64,000 nucleotides of DNA from CAVRXQ01 sp963725215 (GTDB lineage Bacteria > Actinomycetota > Acidimicrobiia > Acidimicrobiales > Bog-793). A program made the position numbers and the translations under genes. The notes below the pieces were generated by a model. It was not told where the DNA came from. It did no database searches and worked only from the letters and a program-made list of their open reading frames with translations. Within the stretch, counting starts at the first letter, position 1. Each line of letters begins with the position of its first letter. The DNA is taken from NCBI GenBank assembly GCA_963725215.1, contig CAVRXQ010000002.1, forward strand, positions 1-64,000, given 5' to 3'. Positions 42,172-50,814 of this stretch are shown here, one piece after another.

Positions 42172-43899
42172 ATGGAAGAGCCGACCCGAGACGAACTGCG
42201 GGCGCGTGCCATCGCGGCGGAGGAAGAAGTGGCCGAGCTCCGCCATCGTCTGCACGAGGCACCGCAACGCGTCCGCGTGCTCGAAGAACGACTCTTGGAA
42301 GTGAAAGGTCAGCTCGCGCAGGCGCTGTCCCACAACGAGAAGCTCACGTACACCCTGCAGCAGGCGAAAGAGAACATCGCCGCGTTAAGGGAGGAAGTCG
42401 ACAAGCTCACCCAAGCGCCAAACGCATACGGCACGTTCTTGGCGCTGAACGACGATGGAACGGTCGACGTCTTCGCGAGCGGACGCAAGATGCGCGTCGC
42501 GCTGCACCCGGCGATCGACCCGGACACGCTGCAACGCGGCAACGAAGTCGTGCTCAATGAGTCGCTGAACGTCGTACTGGCGCGCAGCTACGAGCGCTCG
42601 GGCGACGTCGTGGCGATCCAAGAAATCCTGGAGGACGGAAAGCGCGCCCTGATCGTCGGGCGGGCGGACGAAGAACGCGTCGCCGAAATCTCCGATGCCT
42701 TGATGGAAACGCGACTTCGCGCCGGCGACCACGTGCTGATGGATCCGCGCACGCTGCTTCTGCTCGAGAAGCTGCCCCGTCCCGAGATCGAAGAAGTCGT
42801 CCTGGAAGAGGTCCCCGACATCACCTACGACGACATCGGTGGACTCGACGAGCAGATCGAAGCACTGACGGACGCAGTCGAACTCCCGTACCTACACCGG
42901 GAACTCTTCGCCGAGCACAAGCTGCCGGCGCCGAAAGGCATCTTGTTGTACGGGCCTCCCGGGTGCGGTAAGACCCTCATCGCGAAGGCCGTCGCGAACT
43001 CGCTTGCGAAGAAAGTCGGTGAGCTGAAAGGCAACGCCAACGTCCGCAGCTACTTCTTGAACATCAAAGGCCCCGAACTTCTCAACAAGTACGTCGGCGA
43101 GACCGAACGCCAGATCCGTCTCGTCTTCCAGCGCGCGCGCGAAAAAGCCGAAGAAGGCGTTCCGGTCATCGTCTTTTTCGACGAGATGGACTCGCTGTTC
43201 CGTACGAGAGGCTCCGGGATCAGCTCGGACATGGAGTCGACGATCGTCCCTCAGTTGCTCGCCGAGATCGACGGCGTCGAAGCGCTGCGCGACGTGATCG
43301 TCATCGGCGCATCGAACCGGGAAGACCTCATCGACCCGGCGATCCTTCGACCCGGCCGTCTCGACGTGAAGATCAAGATCGAACGGCCAAACGAGTTCGC
43401 CGCGCAGCAGATCTTCTCGCGCTACCTCACGACAGACTTGCCCCTAAGCGCCGACGACGTGAAGGACTACGGCGGGGGAGAGGCCGAGAAAGCCGTCCAG
43501 GCGATGATCGAAAAGACGGTGTATGAGATGTACCGCGCTGATGACGAGAACCGCTTCTTGGAGGTCACCTACCAAAACGGCGACAAAGAGGTCCTTTTCT
43601 TCAAGGACTTCGCCTCCGGGGCGATGATCGAGAACATCGTCCGGCGAGCGAAGAAACTCGCGATCAAGCGTGCGATCGCGGGCGACCCGCCGGGCATCCG
43701 CATGTCCGACCTCCTCGACTCCATCAAGCAGGAATACAAGGAGAACGAGGACCTTCCGAACACGACCAACCCCGACGACTGGGCGAAGATCTCCGGAAAG
43801 AAGGGCGAGCGGATCGTCTATGTCCGCACGATCGTCGACCGAGGAGACGAGCGAGGCGGGCGGGCGATCGAGCGGGTCGGGACCGGCCAGTACCTGTAA
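42172..43899 (+). CDS. mpa: proteasome-associated AAA+ ATPase (ARC/Mpa)
   Basis: 575 residues. Hexameric unfoldase that binds pupylated proteins and feeds the 20S core. Order: N-terminal coiled coil that recognises Pup (about 8-80), tandem OB domains (about 85-220), AAA module with Walker A GPPGCGKT, Walker B VIVFFDEMD, arginine-finger region RPGRLDVKIKI, and the C-terminus ending GQYL. The last is the gate-opening motif that docks into PrcA pockets. ATG 42172 follows aggagg by 7 nt. It is 17 nt from dop. Complete and in frame. Confidence 0.97.
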   Translation: MEEPTRDELRARAIAAEEEVAELRHRLHEAPQRVRVLEERLLEVKGQLAQALSHNEKLTYTLQQAKENIAALREEVDKLTQAPNAYGTFLALNDDGTVDVFASGRKMRVALHPAIDPDTLQRGNEVVLNESLNVVLARSYERSGDVVAIQEILEDGKRALIVGRADEERVAEISDALMETRLRAGDHVLMDPRTLLLLEKLPRPEIEEVVLEEVPDITYDDIGGLDEQIEALTDAVELPYLHRELFAEHKLPAPKGILLYGPPGCGKTLIAKAVANSLAKKVGELKGNANVRSYFLNIKGPELLNKYVGETERQIRLVFQRAREKAEEGVPVIVFFDEMDSLFRTRGSGISSDMESTIVPQLLAEIDGVEALRDVIVIGASNREDLIDPAILRPGRLDVKIKIERPNEFAAQQIFSRYLTTDLPLSADDVKDYGGGEAEKAVQAMIEKTVYEMYRADDENRFLEVTYQNGDKEVLFFKDFASGAMIENIVRRAKKLAIKRAIAGDPPGIRMSDLLDSIKQEYKENEDLPNTTNPDDWAKISGKKGERIVYVRTIVDRGDERGGRAIERVGTGQYL

Positions 43900-43916
43900 C
43901 CAGTCGCTCCTCGCGT

Positions 43917-45446
43917 ATGACGGAGCCCCTGGAGATCCCTCCACTAGGGTCACCTTCAGTGGCGATCCCGAAGGTCTGCGGCATCGAGACCGAGTACGGA
44001 ATCCAGGTGACAGGGGGCGCGGACACCAATCCGACGTCCGCCTCCTCGTTGCTGATCAACGCGTACGTCGCGGACTTAAACGGCCGCGTCGGATGGGACT
44101 TCGAAGACGAGTCGCCCGGTCGCGACGCGCGCGGTTTTCTTCGCGAAGGGGCAGCAGCACCTGAGGTCGAGACGAACCTCGTGAACACTGTGCTCACGAA
44201 CGGCGCGCGCTACTACGTCGACCACGCGCACCCGGAGTACTCGACACCGGAGTGTTCGACCGTGTTCGAACTCGTTACCCACGACCGTGCCGGAGAGCTC
44301 GTGCTGACGCGGTCGATGGCTGCGGCGCGCCGACTGATGTCATCGGGAGAAGAGGTCGTCGTCTACAAGAACAACTCCGACGGCAAGGGCAATTCGTACG
44401 GGTGTCACGAGAACTACCTGCTCGACCGTCAGGTGCCCTTCGCTCGCATCGCTCGGCAACTGAGCGCGCATTTGGTCACTCGCCAGGTGTATACGGGCTC
44501 GGGAAAGGTCGGCTGCGAAGAAGAAGGGCGTCAGCGTCCCGAGTTCGAGATCGGCCAGCGCGCCGATTTCTTCGAGGAAGAAGTCGGCTTAGAGACGACC
44601 TTGAAGCGACCGATCATCAATACGAGAGACGAACCCCACGCCGACGCGCAAAAGTATCGGCGTCTGCACGTCATCACGGGGGACGCGAATCTCGCCGAGG
44701 TGGCGACGTTCCTCAAAGTCGGGGTGACGGCGATCGTCCTCACCTTGATCGAAGACGACTGGTTCCAGACCGAAGAAGTCGTGCTCGCGAATCCTGTTCG
44801 CTCGATGCACTCGGTCTCGCATGACGTGGGACTGCGCGAACCGCTCGAGCTCGCCTCGGGCGAGACGGCGAGCGCAATCGAGATCCAGTGGCAGTTCCTC
44901 GACCTCGCTCGCAAGTACAACGAGGCGAACGGGCTAGAAACCTTGGGCGGCGAAGCCGTGGCAACAGCGGTGTTGGACAGGTGGGAGGGCGTGCTGACGG
45001 CTCTCGAGACGAACCCGTCGATGCTCTCGAAGACGCTCGACTGGGCGGCGAAGCTCGAGCTCATCGAGGCCTACCGCGCCCGCCACGACGTCGGCTTGGA
45101 CGACCACCGCATCCAGGTCCTCGACCTGCAGTACCACGACATGCGACCCGAGCGCTCCCTTTTCCGGCGTCTCGGCATGGAGACGATCGTCGATCCTTCG
45201 GCCGTCGAGTCCGCGGTCACGGATCCGCCGAGGTCCACGCGCGCCTACTTCCGGGGTGAGAGCTTGAAGCGCTACGCGGATCAGATCGCCGCGGCAAACT
45301 GGGACTCGGTTGTGTTCGATCTGGGGGAGGATCCTTTGCGTCGTGTGCCGATGATGGAGCCGTTGCGTGGCACAGCGGCGCACGTCGCTACGCTTTTTGA
45401 AAGAACTGAAAGCGCCGCCGACTTGCTAGAACAACTCGGCGCGTAG
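43917..45446 (+). CDS. dop: Pup deamidase/depupylase Dop
   Basis: 509 residues, glutamine-synthetase-like fold. Removes Pup from substrates and, where needed, deamidates Pup-Gln. ATP/metal motif is IPKVCGIETEYGIQV. The family-specific loop after GGADTNPTSAS, the catalytic aspartate in YYVDHAHPEYSTPEC, and GKGNSYGCHENYLLD are all present. The IPKVCGIETEYGI form and greater length separate it from PafA. ATG 43917 is 17 nt after mpa. Since Pup here already ends in Glu, the main role is probably depupylation. Confidence 0.95.
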   Translation: MTEPLEIPPLGSPSVAIPKVCGIETEYGIQVTGGADTNPTSASSLLINAYVADLNGRVGWDFEDESPGRDARGFLREGAAAPEVETNLVNTVLTNGARYYVDHAHPEYSTPECSTVFELVTHDRAGELVLTRSMAAARRLMSSGEEVVVYKNNSDGKGNSYGCHENYLLDRQVPFARIARQLSAHLVTRQVYTGSGKVGCEEEGRQRPEFEIGQRADFFEEEVGLETTLKRPIINTRDEPHADAQKYRRLHVITGDANLAEVATFLKVGVTAIVLTLIEDDWFQTEEVVLANPVRSMHSVSHDVGLREPLELASGETASAIEIQWQFLDLARKYNEANGLETLGGEAVATAVLDRWEGVLTALETNPSMLSKTLDWAAKLELIEAYRARHDVGLDDHRIQVLDLQYHDMRPERSLFRRLGMETIVDPSAVESAVTDPPRSTRAYFRGESLKRYADQIAAANWDSVVFDLGEDPLRRVPMMEPLRGTAAHVATLFERTESAADLLEQLGA

Positions 45447-45457
45447 GGAGGAAGTCG

Positions 45458-45658
45458 ATGGCAGAACGGGAGCTCAAACGGCGACCTGCACCACAACGCC
45501 AAAACGAGCAAACCGAGGAGGGGGAGGCCCCGCAGGTCTCCGAAAAAGGCGAAAAGCTGAAGGCGGAGATCGACGACATCCTCGATGAGATCGACGAAGT
45601 CCTCGAAGACAACGCTGAGGAGTTCGTTCGCAACTACGTCCAAAAAGGCGGCGAGTAG
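45458..45658 (+). CDS. pup: prokaryotic ubiquitin-like protein Pup
   Basis: 66 residues, disordered and acidic, with the central coiled-coil segment KLKAEIDDILDEIDEVLEDNAEEFVRNYV bound by the ATPase, quoted here only as its core EIDDILDEIDEVLEDN. It ends in GGE, so the ligation-ready glutamate is encoded directly and deamidation is not required. Mycobacterial Pup ends in GGQ. ATG 45458 follows agggaggaagtcg. It is 11 nt from dop and 35 nt from prcB. Confidence 0.96.
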   Translation: MAERELKRRPAPQRQNEQTEEGEAPQVSEKGEKLKAEIDDILDEIDEVLEDNAEEFVRNYVQKGGE

Positions 45659-45680
45659 CTAGCTTCACTGCACTAGCCGC

Positions 45681-45686
45681 TAGCGT
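45681..45686 (+). promoter_or_regulatory. possible internal -10 element before prcB
   Basis: TAGCGT lies 7 nt upstream of the GTG start of prcB, and no Shine-Dalgarno sequence is present. A transcript starting 7 nt downstream of this box would be leaderless. The -35 is not recognisable. Confidence 0.3.
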
Positions 45687-45693
45687 TCGGCTC

Positions 45694-46500
45694 GTGCCGC
45701 TGTATTTATTTCCGCCGACAGAAGATCCCGGTCCGAGTTTCGTTGAGCTGTTGCGACGCGCTCGGCCCGACATCTCCTTGCCCGACCGGTCGCAACTGCC
45801 GTTCGACGCGCGCCTCGCCACGACGATCTGCGCGCTGAAGTTCTCCAGCGGCGTCGTCGTTGCCGGCGACCGACGCGCGACGGAAGGGATCTCGATCGCC
45901 CATCGGGCGATCGAAAAGGTCTTCCCGGCAGACCGCTATTCCGCCGTCGCGATCGCCGGCGTCGCCGGCCCCGCGATCGAGATGGTTCGGCTCTTCCAGA
46001 CCCAGCTCGAGCACTACGAAAAGGTCGAGGGCGAGGTGCTGACCTTGGAAGGCAAGGCGAACCAGCTCGCCCAGCTCGTCCGGGAGAACCTACCGATGGC
46101 GATGCAGGGACTCGGCGTGTTGCCACTTTTCGCAGGGTGGGACGCCCGTCGCGGGACTGGCCGGATCTTCACCTACGACATGACGGGCGGCCGTTACGAA
46201 GAGACCGAATTCCACGCGGTCGGTTCAGGCGGGCGCGACGCGAAGAACACGATCAAGCTCGGGTTCCGAGACGACCTAGTTCGTGACGAGGCGGTTGAGC
46301 TCGCCGTCGACGCGTTGTACCAAGCAGCAGACGAAGACGCGGCCACCGGCGGACCGGATCCTGTGCGCGGCATTTATCCGATCATTGCGACCGTCGACGA
46401 GACAGGCTTCACGAAACTCGCGGACTCTGAAGTCGCGGAACGCTTCTCGAGTTTGCTCTCAAGACGTGGCGAGAACGGCGCGGGGGGTTCGCGCTCATGA
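45694..46500 (+). CDS. prcB: 20S proteasome beta subunit
   Basis: 268 residues. Made as a precursor: the mature N-terminal threonine is T43 in LATTICALKF, followed by VVVAGDRRATEG with the catalytic lysine-region and aspartate. The propeptide is 42 residues. The residue before T43 is alanine rather than the usual glycine. The fold continues through VFPADRYSAVAIAG and the C-terminal YPIIATVDETGF. GTG 45694 is the chosen start. Overlaps prcA by 4 nt. Confidence 0.96.
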   Translation: MPLYLFPPTEDPGPSFVELLRRARPDISLPDRSQLPFDARLATTICALKFSSGVVVAGDRRATEGISIAHRAIEKVFPADRYSAVAIAGVAGPAIEMVRLFQTQLEHYEKVEGEVLTLEGKANQLAQLVRENLPMAMQGLGVLPLFAGWDARRGTGRIFTYDMTGGRYEETEFHAVGSGGRDAKNTIKLGFRDDLVRDEAVELAVDALYQAADEDAATGGPDPVRGIYPIIATVDETGFTKLADSEVAERFSSLLSRRGENGAGGSRS

Positions 46501-47174
46501 CGATGCCCTTCTACGTCGCGCCCGAGCAGGTGATGAAAGATCGTGCCGAGTACGCGCAAAAAGGCATCGCTAGGGGAAGAGCACTCGTCGCGGTCACTTA
46601 CAACGACGGCGTGCTCATCGTCGCGGAGAACCCCTCGCACACTCTCCACAAGGTGAGCGAGATCTACGACCGGGTCGCGTTCGCGGGTGTCGGTAAGTAC
46701 AACGAATTCGACCAACTGCGCGTGGCGGGAATCCGCCATGCGGACACCAAGGGATTCGCGTACTCGCGCGACGACGTCGACGCCCGATCTCTCGCGAACT
46801 TGTACGCGCAATACCTCGGACAGGTCTTCACCCACGAGCTGAAACCGCTCGAAGTCGAGATTCTCGTCGCCGAGCTCGGTCTCGACGGCGAGCACCGCCT
46901 GTACCACATCGCGTACGACGGAACGGTCGTCGACCAAGAGAAATGGACCGTGCTCGGCGGGGACGCCGAAGTCATCGCGTCGCGTCTCGAGCAGGCGTTC
47001 CGGGAGGACTGGTCGCTCAAGGAGGCACTCAAAACATCGGTCTCGTGTCTTGGGGGGCCGGAGAGAACGCTCTCGGCGGACGATCTCGAAGTCGGCGTGC
47101 TCGCCCGGTCAACCGGCCGACGGGCGTTCCGCCGGATCAACGGTCAAGAACTCAGCGACCTGCTCGCCGCCTGA
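46497..47174 (+). CDS. prcA: 20S proteasome alpha subunit
   Basis: 225 residues. Forms the outer heptameric rings that gate the chamber and receive the ATPase tails. MPFYVAPEQVMKDRAEYAQKGIARGRALVAV is the standard alpha N-terminus (core YVAPEQVMKDRAEYAQKGIA). The mid region has VAFAGVGKYNEFDQLR. ATG 46497 overlaps prcB. Its last 23 nt overlap a small gene on the opposite strand. Confidence 0.96.
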   Translation: MTMPFYVAPEQVMKDRAEYAQKGIARGRALVAVTYNDGVLIVAENPSHTLHKVSEIYDRVAFAGVGKYNEFDQLRVAGIRHADTKGFAYSRDDVDARSLANLYAQYLGQVFTHELKPLEVEILVAELGLDGEHRLYHIAYDGTVVDQEKWTVLGGDAEVIASRLEQAFREDWSLKEALKTSVSCLGGPERTLSADDLEVGVLARSTGRRAFRRINGQELSDLLAA

Positions 47175-47439
47175 GCCGCCACCTGCCGAGCCCAGTGCGT
47201 GGGCGAGGTGCAGGCTTCGCGTCGTCGGCATCGTCGAAAACCGCCTCCACGGCGTTTCCGAGGAGCACCTCGCGCGCCAGTTCCAGCTGGCTCTCTGGGA
47301 CGAGGATCTCGACCTCGGACGGGAAGGGGTACGGGCCGTCGCCCGGTCCGCTCATCACCGCGTCGACACCTTCGGTACGCAGCCGCCCGACGACGAGGTG
47401 ACCCTGCACCGTGCCGACCACCGTCGTCAGGTGCTGCAT
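47152..47439 (-). CDS. DUF2007-like small protein, antisense within the proteasome locus
   Basis: 95 residues. The core LVVGRLRTEGVDAVMSGPGDG followed by VEILVPESQLELAREVLL matches the DUF2007 signal-transducing-like fold, a small ferredoxin-like domain of unknown function. The C-terminus is basic (GRWRLRRRAGR). ATG 47439 follows ggaggg by 9 nt on the minus strand; GTG 47457 is an alternative. It is the only opposite-strand gene in the run from the ATPase to the ThyX-like gene, and it overlaps the 3' end of prcA by 23 nt. Confidence 0.75.
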   Translation of the reverse strand: MQHLTTVVGTVQGHLVVGRLRTEGVDAVMSGPGDGPYPFPSEVEILVPESQLELAREVLLGNAVEAVFDDADDAKPAPRPRTGLGRWRLRRRAGR

Positions 47440-47477
47440 CGCTTCGTGCCCTCCCACCGCGAAAAGGGTACCGAGAG

Positions 47478-47504
47478 TTGCCCGGGCGGACCTGCGGGTA
47501 GGTT
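47478..47504 (+). promoter_or_regulatory. candidate promoter of pafA
   Basis: TTGCCC (47478-47483) and TAGGTT (47499-47504) are spaced by 15 nt. The -10 box ends 8 nt before the pafA ATG at 47513, and there is no Shine-Dalgarno sequence, so a leaderless pafA transcript is plausible. This fits pafA needing its own promoter after the antisense gene. Confidence 0.4.
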
Positions 47505-47512
47505 GAGCGCAG

Positions 47513-48871
47513 ATGGAACGCCGAATCGTCGGGCTCGAGAACGAGTACGGCGTGACGTGCACCCTTCGTGGCCAGCGCCGACTGAGTCCCGACGAGGTTG
47601 CCCGGGTGTTGTTCCGGCGCGTCGTGAGTTGGGGTCGATCCTCGAACGTGTTCCTGGAGAACGGCGCGCGGCTCTATTTGGACGTCGGCAGCCACCCGGA
47701 GTACGCAACGCCCGAATGTGACTCGACCGAAGATCTCGTCGCCCATGACAAAGCGGGGGAGCGGATCCTCGAAAGCCTTGTCGGCGCGGCCGAGGCGCGC
47801 CTTCGAGACGAGGGAGTGCGCGGCGTCGTCTATCTGTTCAAGAACAACACCGACTCCGCCGGCAACTCATACGGGTGTCACGAGAACTACTTGACGAGCA
47901 GAAGAGACGACTTCTCCCACTACGCCCAGGTGCTCATTCCTTTCCTCGTCACACGGCAGATCTTCGCCGGCGCAGGAAAGGTCCTCCAGACCGCGCGCGG
48001 GGCGGTCTTCTGCATCTCCCAGCGCGCCGAGCACATCTGGGAAGGTGTCTCCTCCGCAACGACCCGGTCGCGTCCCATCATCAACACCCGCGACGAACCG
48101 CACGCCGACGCCGAGCGCTTTCGGCGCCTGCACGTGATCGTGGGAGATTCGAACATGAGCGAATACGCGACGTTCCTCAAAGTCGCGACGGCAAGCTTCA
48201 TGCTGCGAATGCTCGAGGATCCGACCGTCGTGCTCCGGGACATGACGCTCGAAGACCCAATCCGCGCGATCCGCGAAATCAGTCACGACATCACTTGCCG
48301 ACGCAAGGTGCGGCTTGCGAACGGAAGAGAGGTCTCCGCCCTCGACGTCCAGAGCGAGTACTTGACCCGCGCCCTCCGCTACGCGCGCCAGCGCGGCGCG
48401 ACACCGTCAGAGCAGATGGCCCTCGATATGTGGCAGCACTGCATAGAGACGATCGAGAAGGACCCGCTGCTCTTAGACCGCGAGTGCGACTGGGTGATCA
48501 AGCACAACCTGGTCGAGCAGTACCGTGAGCGCCACGGTTTGAACCTCGGTCACCCCCGTATCGCGCTCTTGGATCTCCAATACCACGACGTGAGCAGGAA
48601 GCGCGGCATCTTTTACCGGCTGCAAGAAAGAGGTCTCGCTGATCGGGTCGTGAGCGACGCCGCGATCACAGAGGCGATGGAAAAGCCTCCTGCGACAACC
48701 CGTGCGCATCTGCGCGGCGAGTTCATTCGCCGCGCGAAGGAACGGCGTCGCGACTTCACCGTCGACTGGGTACACCTCAAGCTGAACGATCAGACCCAGC
48801 GAACCGTTCTGCTGAAGGATCCGTTCCGCGCCCATGACGAGCGCGTCGAACGGCTCATCGACTCGATGTAG
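47513..48871 (+). CDS. pafA: Pup-protein ligase PafA
   Basis: 452 residues, glutamine-synthetase-like. Joins the Pup C-terminal glutamate to lysines of substrates with ATP. The N-terminus MERRIVGLENEYGVTC carries the metal-binding glutamate. The catalytic aspartate is in RLYLDVGSHPEYATPEC. FKNNTDSAGNSYGCHENYL and RPIINTRDEPHAD follow as in the family. The shorter length and the ENEYG form distinguish it from Dop. It is normally followed by pafB and pafC in mycobacteria; here lepB follows instead. Confidence 0.96.
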   Translation: MERRIVGLENEYGVTCTLRGQRRLSPDEVARVLFRRVVSWGRSSNVFLENGARLYLDVGSHPEYATPECDSTEDLVAHDKAGERILESLVGAAEARLRDEGVRGVVYLFKNNTDSAGNSYGCHENYLTSRRDDFSHYAQVLIPFLVTRQIFAGAGKVLQTARGAVFCISQRAEHIWEGVSSATTRSRPIINTRDEPHADAERFRRLHVIVGDSNMSEYATFLKVATASFMLRMLEDPTVVLRDMTLEDPIRAIREISHDITCRRKVRLANGREVSALDVQSEYLTRALRYARQRGATPSEQMALDMWQHCIETIEKDPLLLDRECDWVIKHNLVEQYRERHGLNLGHPRIALLDLQYHDVSRKRGIFYRLQERGLADRVVSDAAITEAMEKPPATTRAHLRGEFIRRAKERRRDFTVDWVHLKLNDQTQRTVLLKDPFRAHDERVERLIDSM

Positions 48872-48902
48872 ATTTCATCGCCCCCCGACAAGCCTGGTTC
48901 TC

Positions 48903-49565
48903 ATGATCGACGACGAAATCGCGCCGAGCCCGATGGTCACCGATGAGAACTCGTCGGCCGGATCGCCCCCGAGGCGTCGATGGTTTCGTCGCCACCCTGG
49001 ACATCGTCCACCACCTCCGCGCCGATCGAAACGGCGCGCGCTGATCGAAACGGTGATCGGTCTCCTCGTCGCGTTGTTGCTCGCGCTTGGCGTGCGGGCT
49101 TTTGCATTTCAAGTCTTTTTCGTGCCATCTGGCTCGATGGAGCCGACACTCGTGAATGGCGACCGGATCGTCGTTGACAAGTTTCTCTTCGACTACCACT
49201 CGGTGCGCCCGGGAGCGATCGTGGTGTTCCGCACCCCGGAACGGGCGAAGACGGACTGCGCGACCGAAGACGGCGATCTCGTGAAGCGAGTCGTCGCGAT
49301 CGGCGGCGAGACGATCTCGTCGAAGGACGGAAACGTCTATGTAGACGGGAAGCTCCAAAAAGAGTCCTACCTACCGCCGAAGACACCACTCGGCCAGCCG
49401 ATCTCGGCGCAAACGGTCCCGAAGGGCGACGTCTTCGTCCTAGGGGACAATCGGGCGATCTCGTGTGACAGCCGGGTGTGGGGACCGTTGCCCGGAAAGA
49501 ACATCGTCGGCACGGTCGTGGCGATCGTTTGGAAGGGCTGGCACCCCGACGTTCACTTCTTCTAG
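48903..49565 (+). CDS. lepB: signal peptidase I
   Basis: 220 residues. Cleaves signal peptides from Sec and Tat exported proteins. A long basic, proline-rich cytosolic N-terminus (about 1-45) leads to one membrane helix (VIGLLVALLLALGVRAFAF). The catalytic serine is in FVPSGSMEPTL and the general-base lysine in DLVKRVVAIGGE. The C-terminal box GDNRAISCDSRVWGPLP is complete. ATG 48903 is chosen; ATG 48933 is possible. It sits where pafBC would be in mycobacteria and next to tatA and tatC. Confidence 0.93.
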   Translation: MIDDEIAPSPMVTDENSSAGSPPRRRWFRRHPGHRPPPPRRSKRRALIETVIGLLVALLLALGVRAFAFQVFFVPSGSMEPTLVNGDRIVVDKFLFDYHSVRPGAIVVFRTPERAKTDCATEDGDLVKRVVAIGGETISSKDGNVYVDGKLQKESYLPPKTPLGQPISAQTVPKGDVFVLGDNRAISCDSRVWGPLPGKNIVGTVVAIVWKGWHPDVHFF

Positions 49566-49603
49566 CGCGCTTCGTCGGCGAAAGTCCTGGTCGGAGCCGC
49601 TTG

Positions 49604-49609
49604 TAGACT
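49604..49609 (+). promoter_or_regulatory. possible -10 element before tatA
   Basis: TAGACT ends 6 nt before the GTG start of tatA with no Shine-Dalgarno sequence, so a leaderless transcript is possible. No clear -35 is seen. Confidence 0.3.
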
Positions 49610-49615
49610 CCGTTC

Positions 49616-49996
49616 GTGCTGGGGAGCCTCGATCCGGCGAAGGTCCTGATGATCTTGGTCGTCATCTTGGTCGTGGTCGGACCCGAGCGACTTCCAAAGG
49701 TCGCCCGCCAAGCGGGCGCCGCGTGGCGTGAGTTCACCCGTGTTCGCCAAGAGGTCGTCGACGAGGTGCGTGCGGCGCTTCCCGACACTGAAGACCTGCC
49801 CCGAATCCCGCGTATCCCATCTGTTCGAGGCACGCTCACCGATTTGATTACCGAATCTGCGGATGCGGGAATCGGTAGATCAGACGGCAAAGGCGGAAAC
49901 GGTACCGCGGCCCGGCCGCAGGCAGGGAGTCCTTCCTCGGGAAACGTGCGCGCCGACGCGTACGTTCCCTCCGCGGACGACCCGAGCATGAACTGA
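49616..49996 (+). CDS. tatA: Sec-independent translocase TatA/TatB family protein
   Basis: 126 residues. One N-terminal membrane helix (KVLMILVVILVVVG) followed by the family hinge PERLPKVARQAG and an amphipathic helix (AWREFTRVRQEVVDEVRAAL). The long proline/serine-rich tail favours a TatB-like role, but TatA versus TatB cannot be settled. No separate second Tat gene is adjacent. GTG 49616 is the start. tatC follows after 28 nt. Confidence 0.85.
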   Translation: MLGSLDPAKVLMILVVILVVVGPERLPKVARQAGAAWREFTRVRQEVVDEVRAALPDTEDLPRIPRIPSVRGTLTDLITESADAGIGRSDGKGGNGTAARPQAGSPSSGNVRADAYVPSADDPSMN

Positions 49997-50024
49997 TCCG
50001 GCTGCGCGCGGACTTCCATCGATC

Positions 50025-50807
50025 ATGGCGATAACCCTCAAGCGACGTAGCGCCACACGACCCTCGCCGGACTCGATGACGTTGGTCGAGCACCTCACCG
50101 AGTTGCGTCGGCGCCTCATCATCGTTTTGGCGGCGATCGCCGCCGCGGCGATCGCTGTCTACCTCTTGTACCCGCAGATACTCCGTATCTTTCTTCACCC
50201 GTACTGCGTCGAGGCGCACAAGACCGGACCGCAGTGCGTGCTCACCGTGTTCGGGCCACTCGACGCCTTCGGGGTTCGCTTGAACCTCACGGCGTATGGC
50301 GGGGTCGTCCTCGCGCTCCCCGTGATCCTGTTCGAGCTGTGGCGATTTGTCACACCTGGACTGAAGGCAAACGAGAAGCGCTACGCCGTTCCCTTCGCCC
50401 TTGCAAGCGCCGGCTTGTTCGCCCTCGGCGCGTACATCGCATGGCTGACGTTTCCGCACGCGCTCGGCTTTCTCCACGCGGTCGGAGGACCGAATATCAA
50501 CGACCTGTTCACCCCGTCGAAGTACTTGACGCTGATCCTCGCTCTGATGGCGATCTTCGGGGTGACATTCGAGTTCCCCGTCGTCCTCATCGGGCTCGAA
50601 GCCGCGCGCGTTCTCACCCCGCAGCGTCTCTCACGTTGGCGTCGGGGGGCAATCATCCTCATCGTGATCTTTGCCGGAGTCGTCACGCCGAGCTCTGACC
50701 CATTCTCGATGCTCGCGATGGCCGTTCCGATGCTCTTTTTCTACGAGACGTCGATCCAAATCGGCAAGGTGATGTACCGCAGACAGGAGCGCGCGGCCGC
50801 TGCTTGA
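50025..50807 (+). CDS. tatC: Sec-independent translocase TatC
   Basis: 260 residues, six membrane helices. Receptor for twin-arginine signal peptides. SMTLVEHLTELRRRLI at the N-terminus is the family signature, including the conserved glutamate of the signal-peptide-binding site. Helix 3-4 region FELWRFVTPGLKANEKRY and the later FGVTFEFPVVL segment are conserved. ATG 50025. The helicase gene follows after 7 nt, as in the mycobacterial tatA-tatC-helY order. Confidence 0.95.
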   Translation: MAITLKRRSATRPSPDSMTLVEHLTELRRRLIIVLAAIAAAAIAVYLLYPQILRIFLHPYCVEAHKTGPQCVLTVFGPLDAFGVRLNLTAYGGVVLALPVILFELWRFVTPGLKANEKRYAVPFALASAGLFALGAYIAWLTFPHALGFLHAVGGPNINDLFTPSKYLTLILALMAIFGVTFEFPVVLIGLEAARVLTPQRLSRWRRGAIILIVIFAGVVTPSSDPFSMLAMAVPMLFFYETSIQIGKVMYRRQERAAAA

Positions 50808-50814
50808 GCCCTCT

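Noticed and set aside
44252..44824. Open frames of 100-340 codons in alternative frames of dop, pafA, secD, ruvB and similar genes
   Set aside because: They are arginine- or serine-rich shadows of high-GC genes without motifs of their own.
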